A DNA stretch of 64,000 nucleotides. Origin: Bombus terrestris. Its lineage: Eukaryota > Arthropoda > Insecta > Hymenoptera > Apidae. How positions within the stretch are numbered: the first letter of the stretch is position 1; the number at the start of each line of letters is the position of its first letter. The stretch is from positions 124,001 to 188,000 of the forward strand of contig NW_025963610.1 of assembly GCF_910591885.1 (NCBI RefSeq). Direction: 5' to 3'. A program made the translations under genes and the position numbers. Below the pieces are notes generated by a model. That model had not been told where the DNA came from. It worked only from the letters and a program-made list of their open reading frames with translations, and ran no database searches. Shown one piece after another: positions 40,319 to 51,958 of this stretch.

Positions 40319-40728
40319 GTCCCACGTTGTCCCACGTTGTCCCACGTTGTCCCACGTTTTCCCACGTTGTCCCACGTTGTCCCACGTTGTCCCACGTTGT
40401 CCCACGTTGTCCCACGTTGTCCCACGTTGTCCCACGTTGTCCCACGGTGTCCAACGATGTCCAACGGTGTCCAGCGATGTCCAACGGTGTCCCACGTTGT
40501 CCCACGTTTTCCCACGTTGTCCCACGTTGTCCCACGGTGTCCAACGATGTCCAACGATGTCCAACGGTGTCCCACGTTGTCCAACGTTGTTCCATGGTTT
40601 CCCACGTTGTCCCACGTTGTCCCACGTTGTCCCACGGTGTCCAACGATGTCCAACGGTGTCCAACGGTGTCCAACGGTGTCCAACGGTGTCCCACGTTGT
40701 CCCACGTTGTCCCACGTTGTCCCACGTT

Positions 40729-40738
40729 GTCCCACGTA
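40729..40738 (+). repeat. Variant unit GTCCCACGTA, creates a + strand TAG
   Basis: T10 is changed to A, giving TAG at 40737-40739. Copies are at 42839 (+2,110) and 51959 (+9,120 more). All three are followed by CA, four CT and then GTCCCACGTG, so they are inherited copies that mark repeated block starts. Confidence 0.95.
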
Positions 40739-42838
40739 GTCCCACGATGTCCCACGTTGTCCCACGTTGTCCCACGTTGTCCCACGTTGTCCCACGTGGT
40801 CCCACGTTGTCCCACGTTGTCCCACGGTGTCCAACGGTGTCCAACGATGTCCCACGTTGTCCCACGTTGTCCCACGTTGTCCCACGTTGTCCCACGATGT
40901 CCCACGTTGTCCCACGTTGTCCCACGTTGTCCCACGTTGTCCCACGTTGTCCCACGTTGTCCCACGTTGTCCCACGTTGTCCCACGTTGTCCCACGTTGT
41001 CCCACGTTGTCCCACGATGTCCCACGTTGTCCCACGTTGTCCCACGTTGTCCCACGTTGTCCCACGTTGTCCCACGTTGTCCCACGTTGTCCCACGTTGT
41101 CCCACGTTGTCCCACGTTGTCCCACGTTGTCCCACGTTGTCCCACGTTGTCCCACGTTGTCCCACGGTGTCCAACGATGTCCAACGGTGTCCAACGGTGT
41201 CCAACGGTGTCCAACGGTGTCCCACGGTGTCCAACGATGTCCAACGGTGTCCCACGTTGTCCAACGGTGTCCCACGTTGTCCCACGTTGTCCCACGTTGT
41301 CCCACGTTGTCCCACGTTGTCCCACGTTGTCCCACGTTGCCCCACGTTGTCCCACGTTGTCCCGCGTTGTCCCACGGTGTCCAACGATGTCCAACGGTGT
41401 CCAACGGTGTCCCACGGTGTCCAACGGTGTCCCACGTTGTCCCACGTTGTCCCACGTTGTCCCACGTTGTCCCACGTTGTCCCACGTTGTCCAACGATGT
41501 CCAACGGTGTCCCACGTTGTCCCACGTTGTTCCATGGTTTCCCACGTTGTCCCACGTTGTCCCACGTTGTCCCACGTTGTCCCACGTTGTCCCACGGTGT
41601 CCCACGGTGTCCAACGATGTCCAACGGTGTCCCACGTTGTCCCACGTTGTCCCACGATGTCCCACGTTGTCCCACGTTGTCCCACGTTGTCCCACGTTGT
41701 CCCACGTTGTCCCACGTTGTCCCACGTTGTCCCACGTGGTCCCACGTTGTCCCACGTTGTCCCACGGTGTCCAACGATGTCCAACGGTGTCCCACGTTGT
41801 CCAACGGTGTCCCACGTTGTCCCACGTTGTCCCACGGTGTCCAACGATGTCCAACGATGTCCAACGGTGTCCCACGTTGTCCCACGTTGTCCCACGTTGT
41901 CCCACGTTGTCCCACGTTGTCCCACGTTGTCCCACGTTGTCCCACGGTGTCCAACGGTGTCCAACGATGTCCCACGTTGTCCCACGTTGTCCCACGTTGT
42001 CCCACGTTGTCCCACGATGTCCCACGTTGTCCCACGTTGTCCCACGTTGTCCCACGTTGTCCCACGTTGTCCCACGTTGTCCCACGTTGTCCCACGTTGT
42101 CCCACGTTGTCCCACGGTGTCCAACGATGTCCAACGGTGTCCAACGGTGTCCCACGGTGTCCAACGGTGTCCCACGTTGTCCCACGTTGTCCCACGTTGT
42201 CCCACGTTGTCCCACGTTGTCCCACGATGTCCCACGTTGTCCCACGTTGTCCGACGTTGTCCCACGTTTTCCCACGTTGTCCCACGTTGTCCCACGGTGT
42301 CCAACGATGTCCAACGGTGTCCAACGGTGTCCCACGGTGTCCAACGTTGTCCCACGTTGTCCCACGTTGTCCCACGTTGTCCCACGTTGTCCCACGTTGT
42401 CCCACGTTGTCCCACGTTGTCCCACGTTGTCCCACGTTGTCCCGCGTTGTCCCACGTTGTCCCACGTTTTCCCACGTTGTCCCACGTTGTCCCACGTTGT
42501 CCCACGTTGTCCCACGTTGTCCCACGTTGTCCCACGTTGTCCCACGTTGTCCCACGGTGTCCAACGATGTCCAACGGTGTCCAGCGATGTCCCACGGTGT
42601 CCCACGTTGTCCCACGTTTTCCCACGTTGTCCCACGTTGTCCCACGGTGTCCAACGATGTCCAACGATGTCCAACGGTGTCCCACGTTGTCCCACGTTGT
42701 TCCATGGTTTCCCACGTTGTCCCACGTTGTCCCACGTTGTCCCACGGTGTCCAACGATGTCCAACGGTGTCCAACGGTGTCCAACGGTGTCCAACGGTGT
42801 CCCACGTTGTCCCACGTTGTCCCACGTTGTCCCACGTT

Positions 42839-45800
42839 GTCCCACGTAGTCCCACGATGTCCCACGTTGTCCCACGTTGTCCCACGTTGTCCCACGTTGT
42901 CCCACGTGGTCCCACGTTGTCCCACGTTGTCCCACGGTGTCCAACGGTGTCCAACGATGTCCCACGTTGTCCCACGTTGTCCCACGTTGTCCCACGTTGT
43001 CCCACGATGTCCCACGTTGTCCCACGTTGTCCCACGTTGTCCCACGTTGTCCCACGTTGTCCCACGTTGTCCCACGTTGTCCCACGTTGTCCCACGTTGT
43101 CCCACGATGTCCCACGTTGTTCCACGTTGTCCCACGTTGTCCCACGTTGTCCCACGTTGTCCCACGTTGTCCCACGTTGTCCCACGTTGTCCCACGTTGT
43201 CCCACGTTGTCCCACGTTGTCCCACGATGTCCCACGTTGTCCCACGTTGTCCCACGTTGTCCCACGTTGTCCCACGTTGTCCCTCGTTGTCCCACGTTGT
43301 CCCACGTTGTCCCACGTTGTCCCACGTTGTCCCACGTTGTCCCACGTTGTCCCACGTTGTCCCACGTTGTCCAACGGTGTCCCACGTTGTCCCACGTTGT
43401 TCCAAGGTTTCCCACGGTGTCCCACGTTGTCCCACGTTGTCCCACGTTGTCCCACGTTGTCCCACGATGTCCCACGTTGTCCCACGTTGTCCCACGTTGT
43501 CCCACGTTGTCCCACGTGGTCCCACGTTGTCCCACGTTGTCCCACGGTGTCCAACGATGTCCAACGGTGTCCAGCGATGTCCAACGGTGTCCAGCGATGT
43601 CCAACGGTGTCCCACGTTGTCCCACGTTTTCCCACGTTGTCCCACGTTGTCCCACGGTGTCCAACGATGTCCAACGATGTCCAACGGTGTCCCACGTTGT
43701 CCCACGTTGTTCCATGGTTTCCCACGTTGTCCCACGTTGTCCCACGTTGTCCCACGATGTCCCACGTTGTCCCACGTTGTTCCATGGTGTCCCACGTTGT
43801 CCCACGTTGTCCCACGTTGTCCCACGGTGTCCAACGATGTCCAACGGTGTCCAACGGTGTCCAACGGTGTCCAACGGTGTCCCACGTTGTCCCACGTTGT
43901 CCCACGTTGTCCCAAGTTGTCCCACGTTGTCCCACGTTGTCCCACGTTGTCCCACGTTGTCCCACGTTGTCCCACGTTGTCCCACGTTGTCCCACGTTGT
44001 CCCACGTTGTCCCACGTTGTCCCACGTTGTCCCACGTTGTCCCACGTTGTCCCACGGTGTCCAACGATGTCCAACGGTGTCCAGCGATGTCCAACGGTGT
44101 CCCACGTTGTCCCACGTTTTCCCACGTTCTCCCACGTTGTCCCACGTTGTCCCACGTTGTCCCACGTTGTCCCACGTTGTCCCACGTTGTCCCACGTTGT
44201 CCCACGTTGTCCCACGTTGTCCCACGGTGTCCAACGATGTACAACGGTGTCCAGCGATGTCCAACGGTGTCCCACGTTGTCCCACGTTTTCCCACGTTGT
44301 CCCACGTTGTCCCACGGTGTCCAACGATGTCCAACGATGTCCAACGGTGTCCCACGTTGTCCCACGTTGTTCCATGGTTTCCCACGTTGTCCCACGTTGT
44401 CCCACGTTGTCCCACGGTGTCCAACGATGTCCAACGGTGTCCAACGGTGTCCAACGGTGTCCAACGGTGTCCCACGTTGTCCCACGTTGTCCCACGTTGT
44501 CCCACGTTGTCCCACGTTGTCCCACGATGTCCCACGTTGTCCCACGTTGTCCCACGTTGTCCCACGTTGTCCCACGTTGTCCCACGTTGTCCCACGTTGT
44601 CCCGCGTTGTCCCACGTTGTCCCACGTTGTCCCACGTTGTCCCACGGTGTCCAACGATGTCCAACGGTGTCCAGCGATGTCCAACGGTGTCCCACGTTGT
44701 CCCACGTTTTCCCACGTTGTCCCACGTTGTCCCACGGTGTCCAACGATGTCCAACGATGTCCAACGGTGTCCCACGTTGTCCCACGTTGTTCCATGGTTT
44801 CCCACGTTGTCCCACGTTGTCCCACGTTGTCCCACGGTGTCCAACGATGTCCAACGGTGTCCAACGGTGTCCAACGGTGTCCAACGGTGTCCCACGTTGT
44901 CCCACGTTGTCCCACGTTGTCCCACGTTGTCCCACGTTGTCCCACGTTGTCCCACGTGGTCCCACGTTGTCCCACGTTGTCCCACGGTGTCCAACGGTGT
45001 CCCACGTTGTCCCACGTTTTCCCACGTTGTCCCACGTTGTCCCACGGTGTCCAACGATGTCCAACGATGTCCAACGGTGTCCCACGTTGTCCCACGTTGT
45101 TCCATGGTTTCCCACGTTGTCCCACGTTGTCCCACGTTGTCCCACGTTGTCCCACGGTGTCCAACGATGTCCAACGGTGTCCAACGGTGTCCAACGGTGT
45201 CCCACGGTGTCCAACGGTGTCCCACGTTGTCCCACGTTGTCCCACGTTGTCCCACGTTGTCCCACGTTGTCCCACGTTGTCCCACGTTGTCCAACGATGT
45301 CGAACGGTGTCCCACGTTGTCCCACGTTGTCCCACGTTGTCCCACGGTGTCCAACGATGTCCAACGGTGTCCCACGTTGTCCCACGTTGTTCCATGGTTT
45401 CCCACGTTGTCCCACGTTGTCCCACGGTGTCCAACGATGTCCAACGGTGTCCAACGGTGTCCAACGGTGTCCAACGGTGTCCCACGTTGTCCCACGTTGT
45501 CCAACGGTGTCCAACGGTGTCCAACGGTGTCCAACGGTGTCCCAAGTTGTCCCACGTTGTCCCACGTTGTCCCACGGTGTCCAACGATGTCCAACGGTGT
45601 CCCACGTTGTCCCACGGTGTCCAACGATGTCCAACGGTGTCCCACGTTGTCCAACGGTGTCCCACGTTGTCCCACGGTGTCCAACGATGTCCAACGGTGT
45701 CCCACGTTGTCCCACGTTGTCCCACGTTGTCCCACGTTGTCCCACGTTGTCCCACGATGTCCCACGTTGTCCCACGTTGTCCCACGTTGTCCCACGTTGT

Positions 45801-48800
45801 CCCACGTTGTCCCACGTTGTCCCACGTTGTCCCACGTTGTCCCACGTTGTCCCACGTTGTCCCACGTTGTCCCACGTTGTCCCACGTTGTCCCACGTTGT
45901 CCCACGTTGTCCCACGTTGTCCCACGTTGTCCCACGTTGTCCCACGTTGTCCCACGTTGTCCCACGTTGTCCCACGGTGTCCAACGGTGTCCCACGTTGT
46001 CCCACGTTGTCCCACGTTGTCCCACGTTGTCCCACGTTGTCCCACGTTGTCCCACGTGGTCCCACGTTGTCCCACGTTGTCCCACGGTGTCCAACGGTGT
46101 CCCACGTTGTCCCACGTTTTCCCACGTTGTCCCACGTTGTCCCACGGTGTCCAACGATGTCCAACGATGTCCAACGGTGTCCCACGTTGTCCCACGTTGT
46201 TCCATGGTTTCCCACGTTGTCCCACGTTGTCCCACGTTGTCCCACGTTGTCCCACGGTGTCCAACGATGTCCAACGGTGTCCAACGGTGTCCAACGGTGT
46301 CCCACGGTGTCCAACGGTGTCCCACGTTGTCCCACGTTGTCCCACGTTGTCCCACGTTGTCCCACGTTGTCCCACGTTGTCCCACGTTGTCCAACGATGT
46401 CGAACGGTGTCCCACGTTGTCCCACGTTGTCCCACGTTGTCCCACGTTGTCCCACGTTGTCCCACGGTGTCCAACGATGTCCAACGGTGTCCCACGTTGT
46501 CCCACGTTGTTCCATGGTTTCCCACGTTGTCCCACGTTGTCCCACGTTGTCCCACGGTGTCCAACGATGTCCAACGGTGTCCAACGGTGTCCAACGGTGT
46601 CCAACGGTGTCCCACGTTGTCCCACGTTGTCCAACGGTGTCCAACGGTGTCCAACGGTGTCCAACGGTGTCCCAAGTTGTCCCACGTTGTCCCACGTTGT
46701 CCCACGGTGTCCAACGATGTCCAACGGTGTCCCACGTTGTCCCACGGTGTCCAACGATGTCCAACGGTGTCCCACGTTGTCCAACGGTGTCCCACGTTGT
46801 CCCACGGTGTCCAACGATGTCCAACGGTGTCCCACGTTGTCCCACGTTGTCCCACGTTGTCCCACGTTGTCCCACGTTGTCCCACGATGTCCCACGTTGT
46901 CCCACGTTGTCCCACGTTGTCCCACGTTGTCCCACGTTGTCCCACGTTGTCCCACGTTGTCCCACGTTGTCCCACGTTGTCCCACGTTGTCCCACGTTGT
47001 CCCACGTTGTCCCACGTTGTCCCACGTTGTCCCACGTTGTCCCACGTTGTCCCACGTTGTCCCACGTTGTCCCACGTTGTCCCACGTTGTCCCACGTTGT
47101 CCCACGTTGTCCCACGATGTCCCACGTTGTCCCACGTTGTCCCACGTTGTCCCACGTTGTCCCACGGTGTCCAACGATGTCCAACGGTGTCCAACGGTGT
47201 CCCACAGTGTCCAACGGTGTCCCACGTTGTCCCACGTTGTCCCACGTTGTCCCACGTTGTCCCACGTTGTCCCACGATGTCCCACGTTGTCCGACGTTGT
47301 CCCACGTTGTCCCACGTTGTCCCACGTTGTCCCACGTTGTCCCACGTTGTCCCACGTTGTCCCACGTTGTCCGACGTTGTCCCACGTTGTCCCACGTTGT
47401 CCCACGTTGTCCCACGGTGTCCAACGATGTCCAACGATGTCCAACGGTGTCCCACGTTGTCCCACGTTGTTCCATGGTTTCCCACGTTGTCCCACGTTGT
47501 CCCACGTTGTCCCACGGTGTCCAACGATGTCCAACGGTGTCCAACGGTGTCCAACGGTGTCCAACGGTGTCCCACGTTGTCCCACGTTGTCCCACGTTGT
47601 CCCACGTTGTCCCACGTTGTCCCACGATGTCCCACGTTGTCCCACGTTGTCCCACGTTGTCCCACGATGTCCCACGTTGTCCCACGTTGTCCCACGTTGT
47701 CCCACGTTGTCCCACGATGTCCCACGTTGTCCCACGTTGTCCCACGTTGTCCCACGTTGTCCCACGGTGTCCAACGATGTCCAACGGTGTCCAACGGTGT
47801 CCCACGGTGTCCAACGGTGTCCCACGTTGTCCCACGTTGTCCCACGTTGTCCCACGTTGTCCCACGTTGTCCCACGATGTCCCACGTTGTCCCACGTTGT
47901 CCGACGTTGTCCCACGTTGTCCCACGTTGTCCCACGTTGTCCCACGGTGTCCAACGATGTCCAACGATGTCCAACGGTGTCCCACGTTGTCCCACGTTGT
48001 TCCATGGTTTCCCACGTTGTCCCACGTTGTCCCACGTTGTCCCACGGTGTCCAACGGTGTCCAACGGTGTCCAACGGTGTCCAACGGTGTCCAACGGTGT
48101 CCCACGGTGTCCAACGATGTCCAACGGTGTCCCACGTTGTCCAACGGTGTCCCACGTTGTCCCACGTTGTCCCACGTTGTCCCACGTTGTCCCACGTTGT
48201 CCCACGTTGTCCCACGTTGCCCCACGTTGTCCCACGTTGTCCCGCGTTGTCCCACGGTGTCCAACGATGTCCAACGGTGTCCAACGGTGTCCCACGGTGT
48301 CCAACGGTGTCCCACGTTGTCCCACGTTGTCCCACGTTGTCCCACGTTGTCCCACGTTGTCCCACGTTGTCCAACGATGTCCAACGGTGTCCCACGTTGT
48401 CCCACGTTGTTCCATGGTTTCCCACGTTGTCCCACGTTGTCCCACGTTGTCCCACGTTGTCCCACGTTGTCCCACGGTGTCCCACGGTGTCCAACGATGT
48501 CCAACGGTGTCCCACGTTGTCCCACGTTGTCCCACGATGTCCCACGTTGTCCCACGTTGTCCCACGTTGTCCCACGTTGTCCCACGTTGTCCCACGTTGT
48601 CCCACGTGGTCCCACGTTGTCCCACGTTGTCCCACGGTGTCCAACGATGTCCAACGGTGTCCCACGTTGTCCAACGGTGTCCCACGTTGTCCCACGTTGT
48701 CCCACGTTGTCCCACGTTGTCCCACGATGTCCCACGTTGTCCCACGTTGTCCCATGTTGTCCCACGTTGTCCCACGTTGTCCCACGGTGTCCAACGATGT

Positions 48801-51800
48801 CCCACGTTGTCCCACGTTGTCCCACGTTGTCCCACGTTGTCCCACGATGTCCCACGTTGTCCCACGTTGTCCCACGTTGTCCCACGTTGTCCCACGTTGT
48901 CCCACGTTGTCCAACGATGTCCAACGGTGTCCCACGTTGTCCCACGTTGTTCCATGGTTTCCCACGTTGTCCCACGTTGTCCCACGTTGTCCCACGGTGT
49001 CCCACGTTGTCCCACGTTGTCCCACGTTGTCCCACGTTGTCCCACGTTGTCCCACGTTGTCCCACGGTGTCCAACGATGTCCAACGGTGTCCAGCGATGT
49101 CCAACGGTGTCCCACGTTGTCCCACGTTTTCCCACGTTGTCCCACGTTGTCCCACGGTGTCCAACGATGTCCAACGATGTCCAACGGTGTCCCACGTTGT
49201 CCCACGTTGTTCCATGGTTTCCCACGTTGTCCCACGTTGTCCCACGTTGTCCCACGGTGTCCAACGATGTCCAACGGTGTCCAACGGTGTCCAACGGTGT
49301 CCAACGGTGTCCCACGTGGTCCCACGTTGTCCCACGTTGTCCCACGATGTCCCACGTTGTCCCACGTTGTCCCACGTTGTCCCACGTTGTCCCACGTTGT
49401 CCCACGTTGTCCCACGTTGTCCCACGGTGTCCAACGATGTCCAACCGTGTCCAACGGTGTCCCACGGTGTCCAACGGTGTCCCACGTTGTCCCACGTTGT
49501 CCCACGTTGTCCCACGTTGTCCCACGTTGTCCCACGTTGTCCCACGTTGTCCAACGATGTCCAACGGTGTCCCACGTTGTCCCACGTTGTTCCATGGTTT
49601 CCCACGTTGTCCCACGTTGTCCCACGTTGTCCCACGGTGTCCAACGATGTCCAACGGTGTCCAACGGTGTCCAACGGTGTCCAACGGTGTCCCACGTTGG
49701 CCCACGTTGTCCCACGTTGTCCCACGGTGTCCAACGATGTCCAACGGTGTCCCACGTTGTCCCACGTTGTCCCACGTTGTCCCACGTTGTCCCACGTTGT
49801 CCCACGATGTCCCACGTTGTACCACGTTGTCCCACGTTGTCCCACGTTGTCCCACGTTGTCCCACGTTGTCCCACGTTGTCCCACGGTGTCCCACGTTGT
49901 CCCACGGTGTCCAACGATGTCCAACGGTGTCCAGCGATGTCCAACGGTGTCCCACGTTGTCCCACGTTTTCCCACGTTGTCCCACGTTGTCCCACGTTGT
50001 CCCACGTTGTCCCACGTTGTCCCACGTTGTCCCACGTTGTCCCACGTTGTCCCACGGTGTCCAACGATGTACAACGGTGTCCAGCGATGTCCAACGGTGT
50101 CCCACGTTGTCCCACGTTTTCCCACGTTGTCCCACGTTGTCCCACGGTGTCCAACGATGTCCAACGATGTCCAACGGTGTCCCACGTTGTCCCACGTTGT
50201 TCCATGGTTTCCCACGTTGTCCCACGTTGTCCCACGTTGTCCCACGGTGTCCAACGATGTCCAACGGTGTCCAACGGTGTCCAACGGTGTCCAACGGTGT
50301 CCCACGTTGTCCCACGTTGTCCCACGTTGTCCCACGTTGTCCCACGTTGTCCCACGATGTCCCACGTTGTCCCACGTTGTCCCACGTTGTCCCACGTTGT
50401 CCCACGTTGTCCCACGTTGTCCCACGTTGTCCCGCGTTGTCCCACGTTGTCCCACGTTGTCCCACGTTGTCCCACGGTGTCCAACGATGTCCAACGGTGT
50501 CCAGCGATGTCCAACGGTGTCCCACGTTGTCCCACGTTTTCCCACGTTGTCCCACGTTGTCCCACGGTGTCCAACGATGTCCAACGATGTCCAACGGTGT
50601 CCCACGTTGTCCCACGTTGTTCCATGGTTTCCCACGTTGTCCCACGTTGTCCCACGTTGTCCCACGGTGTCCAACGATGTCCAACGGTGTCCAACGGTGT
50701 CCAACGGTGTCCAACGGTGTCCCACGTTGTCCCACGTTGTCCCACGTTGTCCCACGTTGTCCCACGTTGTCCCACGTTGTCCCACGTGGTCCCACGTTGT
50801 CCCACGTTGTCCCACGGTGTCCAACGGTGTCCCACGTTGTCCCACGTTTTCCCACGTTGTCCCACGTTGTCCCACGGTGTCCAACGATGTCCAACGATGT
50901 CCAACGGTGTCCCACGTTGTCCCACGTTGTTCCATGGTTTCCCACGTTGTCCCACGTTGTCCCACGTTGTCCCACGGTGTCCAACGATGTCCAACGGTGT
51001 CCAACGGTGTCCAACGGTGTCCCACGGTGTCCAACGGTGTCCCACGTTGTCCCACGTTGTCCCACGTTGTCCCACGTTGTCCCACGTTGTCCCACGTTGT
51101 CCCACGTTGTCCAACGATGTCGAACGGTGTCCCACGTTGTCCCACGTTGTCCCACGTTGTCCCACGTTGTCCCACGTTGTCCCACGGTGTCCAACGATGT
51201 CCAACGGTGTCCCACGTTGTCCCACGTTGTTCCATGGTTTCCCACGTTGTCCCACGTTGTCCCACGTTGTCCCACGGTGTCCAACGATGTCCAACGGTGT
51301 CCAACGGTGTCCAACGGTGTCCAACGGTGTCCCACGTTGTCCCACGTTGTCCAACGGTGTCCAACGGTGTCCAACGGTGTCCAACGGTGTCCCAAGTTGT
51401 CCCACGTTGTCCCACGTTGTCCCACGGTGTCCAACGATGTCCAACGGTGTCCCACGTTGTCCCACGGTGTCCAACGATGTCCAACGGTGTCCCACGTTGT
51501 CCAACGGTGTCCCACGTTGTCCCACGGTGTCCAACGATGTAGAACGGTGTCCCACGTTGTCCCACGTTGTCCCACGTTGTCCCACGTTGTCCCACGTTGT
51601 CCCACGATGTCCCACGTTGTCCCACGTTGTCCCACGTTGTCCCACGTTGTCCCACGTTGTCCCACGTTGTCCCACGTTGTCCCACGTTGTCCCACGTTGT
51701 CCCACGTTGTCCCACGTTGTCCCACGTTGTCCCACGTTGTCCCACGTTGTCCCACGTTGTCCCACGTTGTCCCACGTTGTCCCACGTTGTCCCACGTTGT

Positions 51801-51958
51801 CCCACGTTGTCCCACGTTGTTCCATGGTTTCCCACGTTGTCCCACGTTGTCCCACGTTGTCCCACGGTGTCCAACGATGTCCAACGGTGTCCAACGGTGT
51901 CCAACGGTGTCCAACGGTGTCCCACGTTGTCCCACGTTGTCCCACGTTGTCCCACGTT
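42839..51958. repeat. Block D1, first copy of the 9-kb D repeat
   Basis: Markers in order: GTCCCACGTA 42839, GTCCCTCGTT 43279, GTTCCAAGGT 43399, GTACAACGGT 44239, GTCGAACGGT 45299 and 46399, GTCCCACAGT 47199, GTCCCATGTT 48749, GTCCAACCGT 49439, GGCCCACGTT 49699, GTACCACGTT 49819, GTACAACGGT 50069, GTCGAACGGT 51119, GTAGAACGGT 51539 (TAG at 51540-51542). Internal duplication is visible: GTACAACGGT and GTCGAACGGT recur together at +5,830 and +5,820, and GTCGAACGGT recurs at 1,100 bp. The stretch near 43279-43400 with GTCCCTCGTT and GTTCCAAGGT has no counterpart in D2. Confidence 0.87.
46889..47108. repeat. Uninterrupted run of 22 consensus units (D1)
   Basis: Bounded by CA units at 46879 and 47109. 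It lies 310 bp before GTCCCACAGT, the same place as the 23-unit runs in D2 and D3, so the copies differ by one unit. Confidence 0.93.

Larger units (their letters stand above)
36551..42838. repeat. Block C, B-like region with local 1.0-kb and 2.1-kb duplications
   Basis: B cassettes are at 36901, 37461, 38031, 38441, 39450, 40589, 41529 and 42699. A module of GTTCCATGGT followed 200 bp later by GTCCCACGTG occurs at 38441/38641, 39450/39650 and 41529/41729. The first two are 1,009 bp apart. Near the left edge is the unique unit GTCAAACGAT (36611), which gives a minus-strand TGA. Other private units are GTCCCACTTT at 37661 and GTCCCACGTC at 37151 and 37201. The + strand TAG unit GTCCCACGTA is at 40729 and again 2,110 bp later at the start of D1. 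Confidence 0.8.

Noticed and set aside
19..42849. Giant forward open reading frames (for example 19-42849, 9-23642, 23649-40739) as repeat-protein genes
   Set aside because: They follow from a stop-free 10-bp repeat read in any frame. Variable positions 5 and 9 of the unit fall at codon positions 1, 2 and 3 in turn, so there is no sign of selection on a protein. No leader, promoter or non-repeat domain is present.
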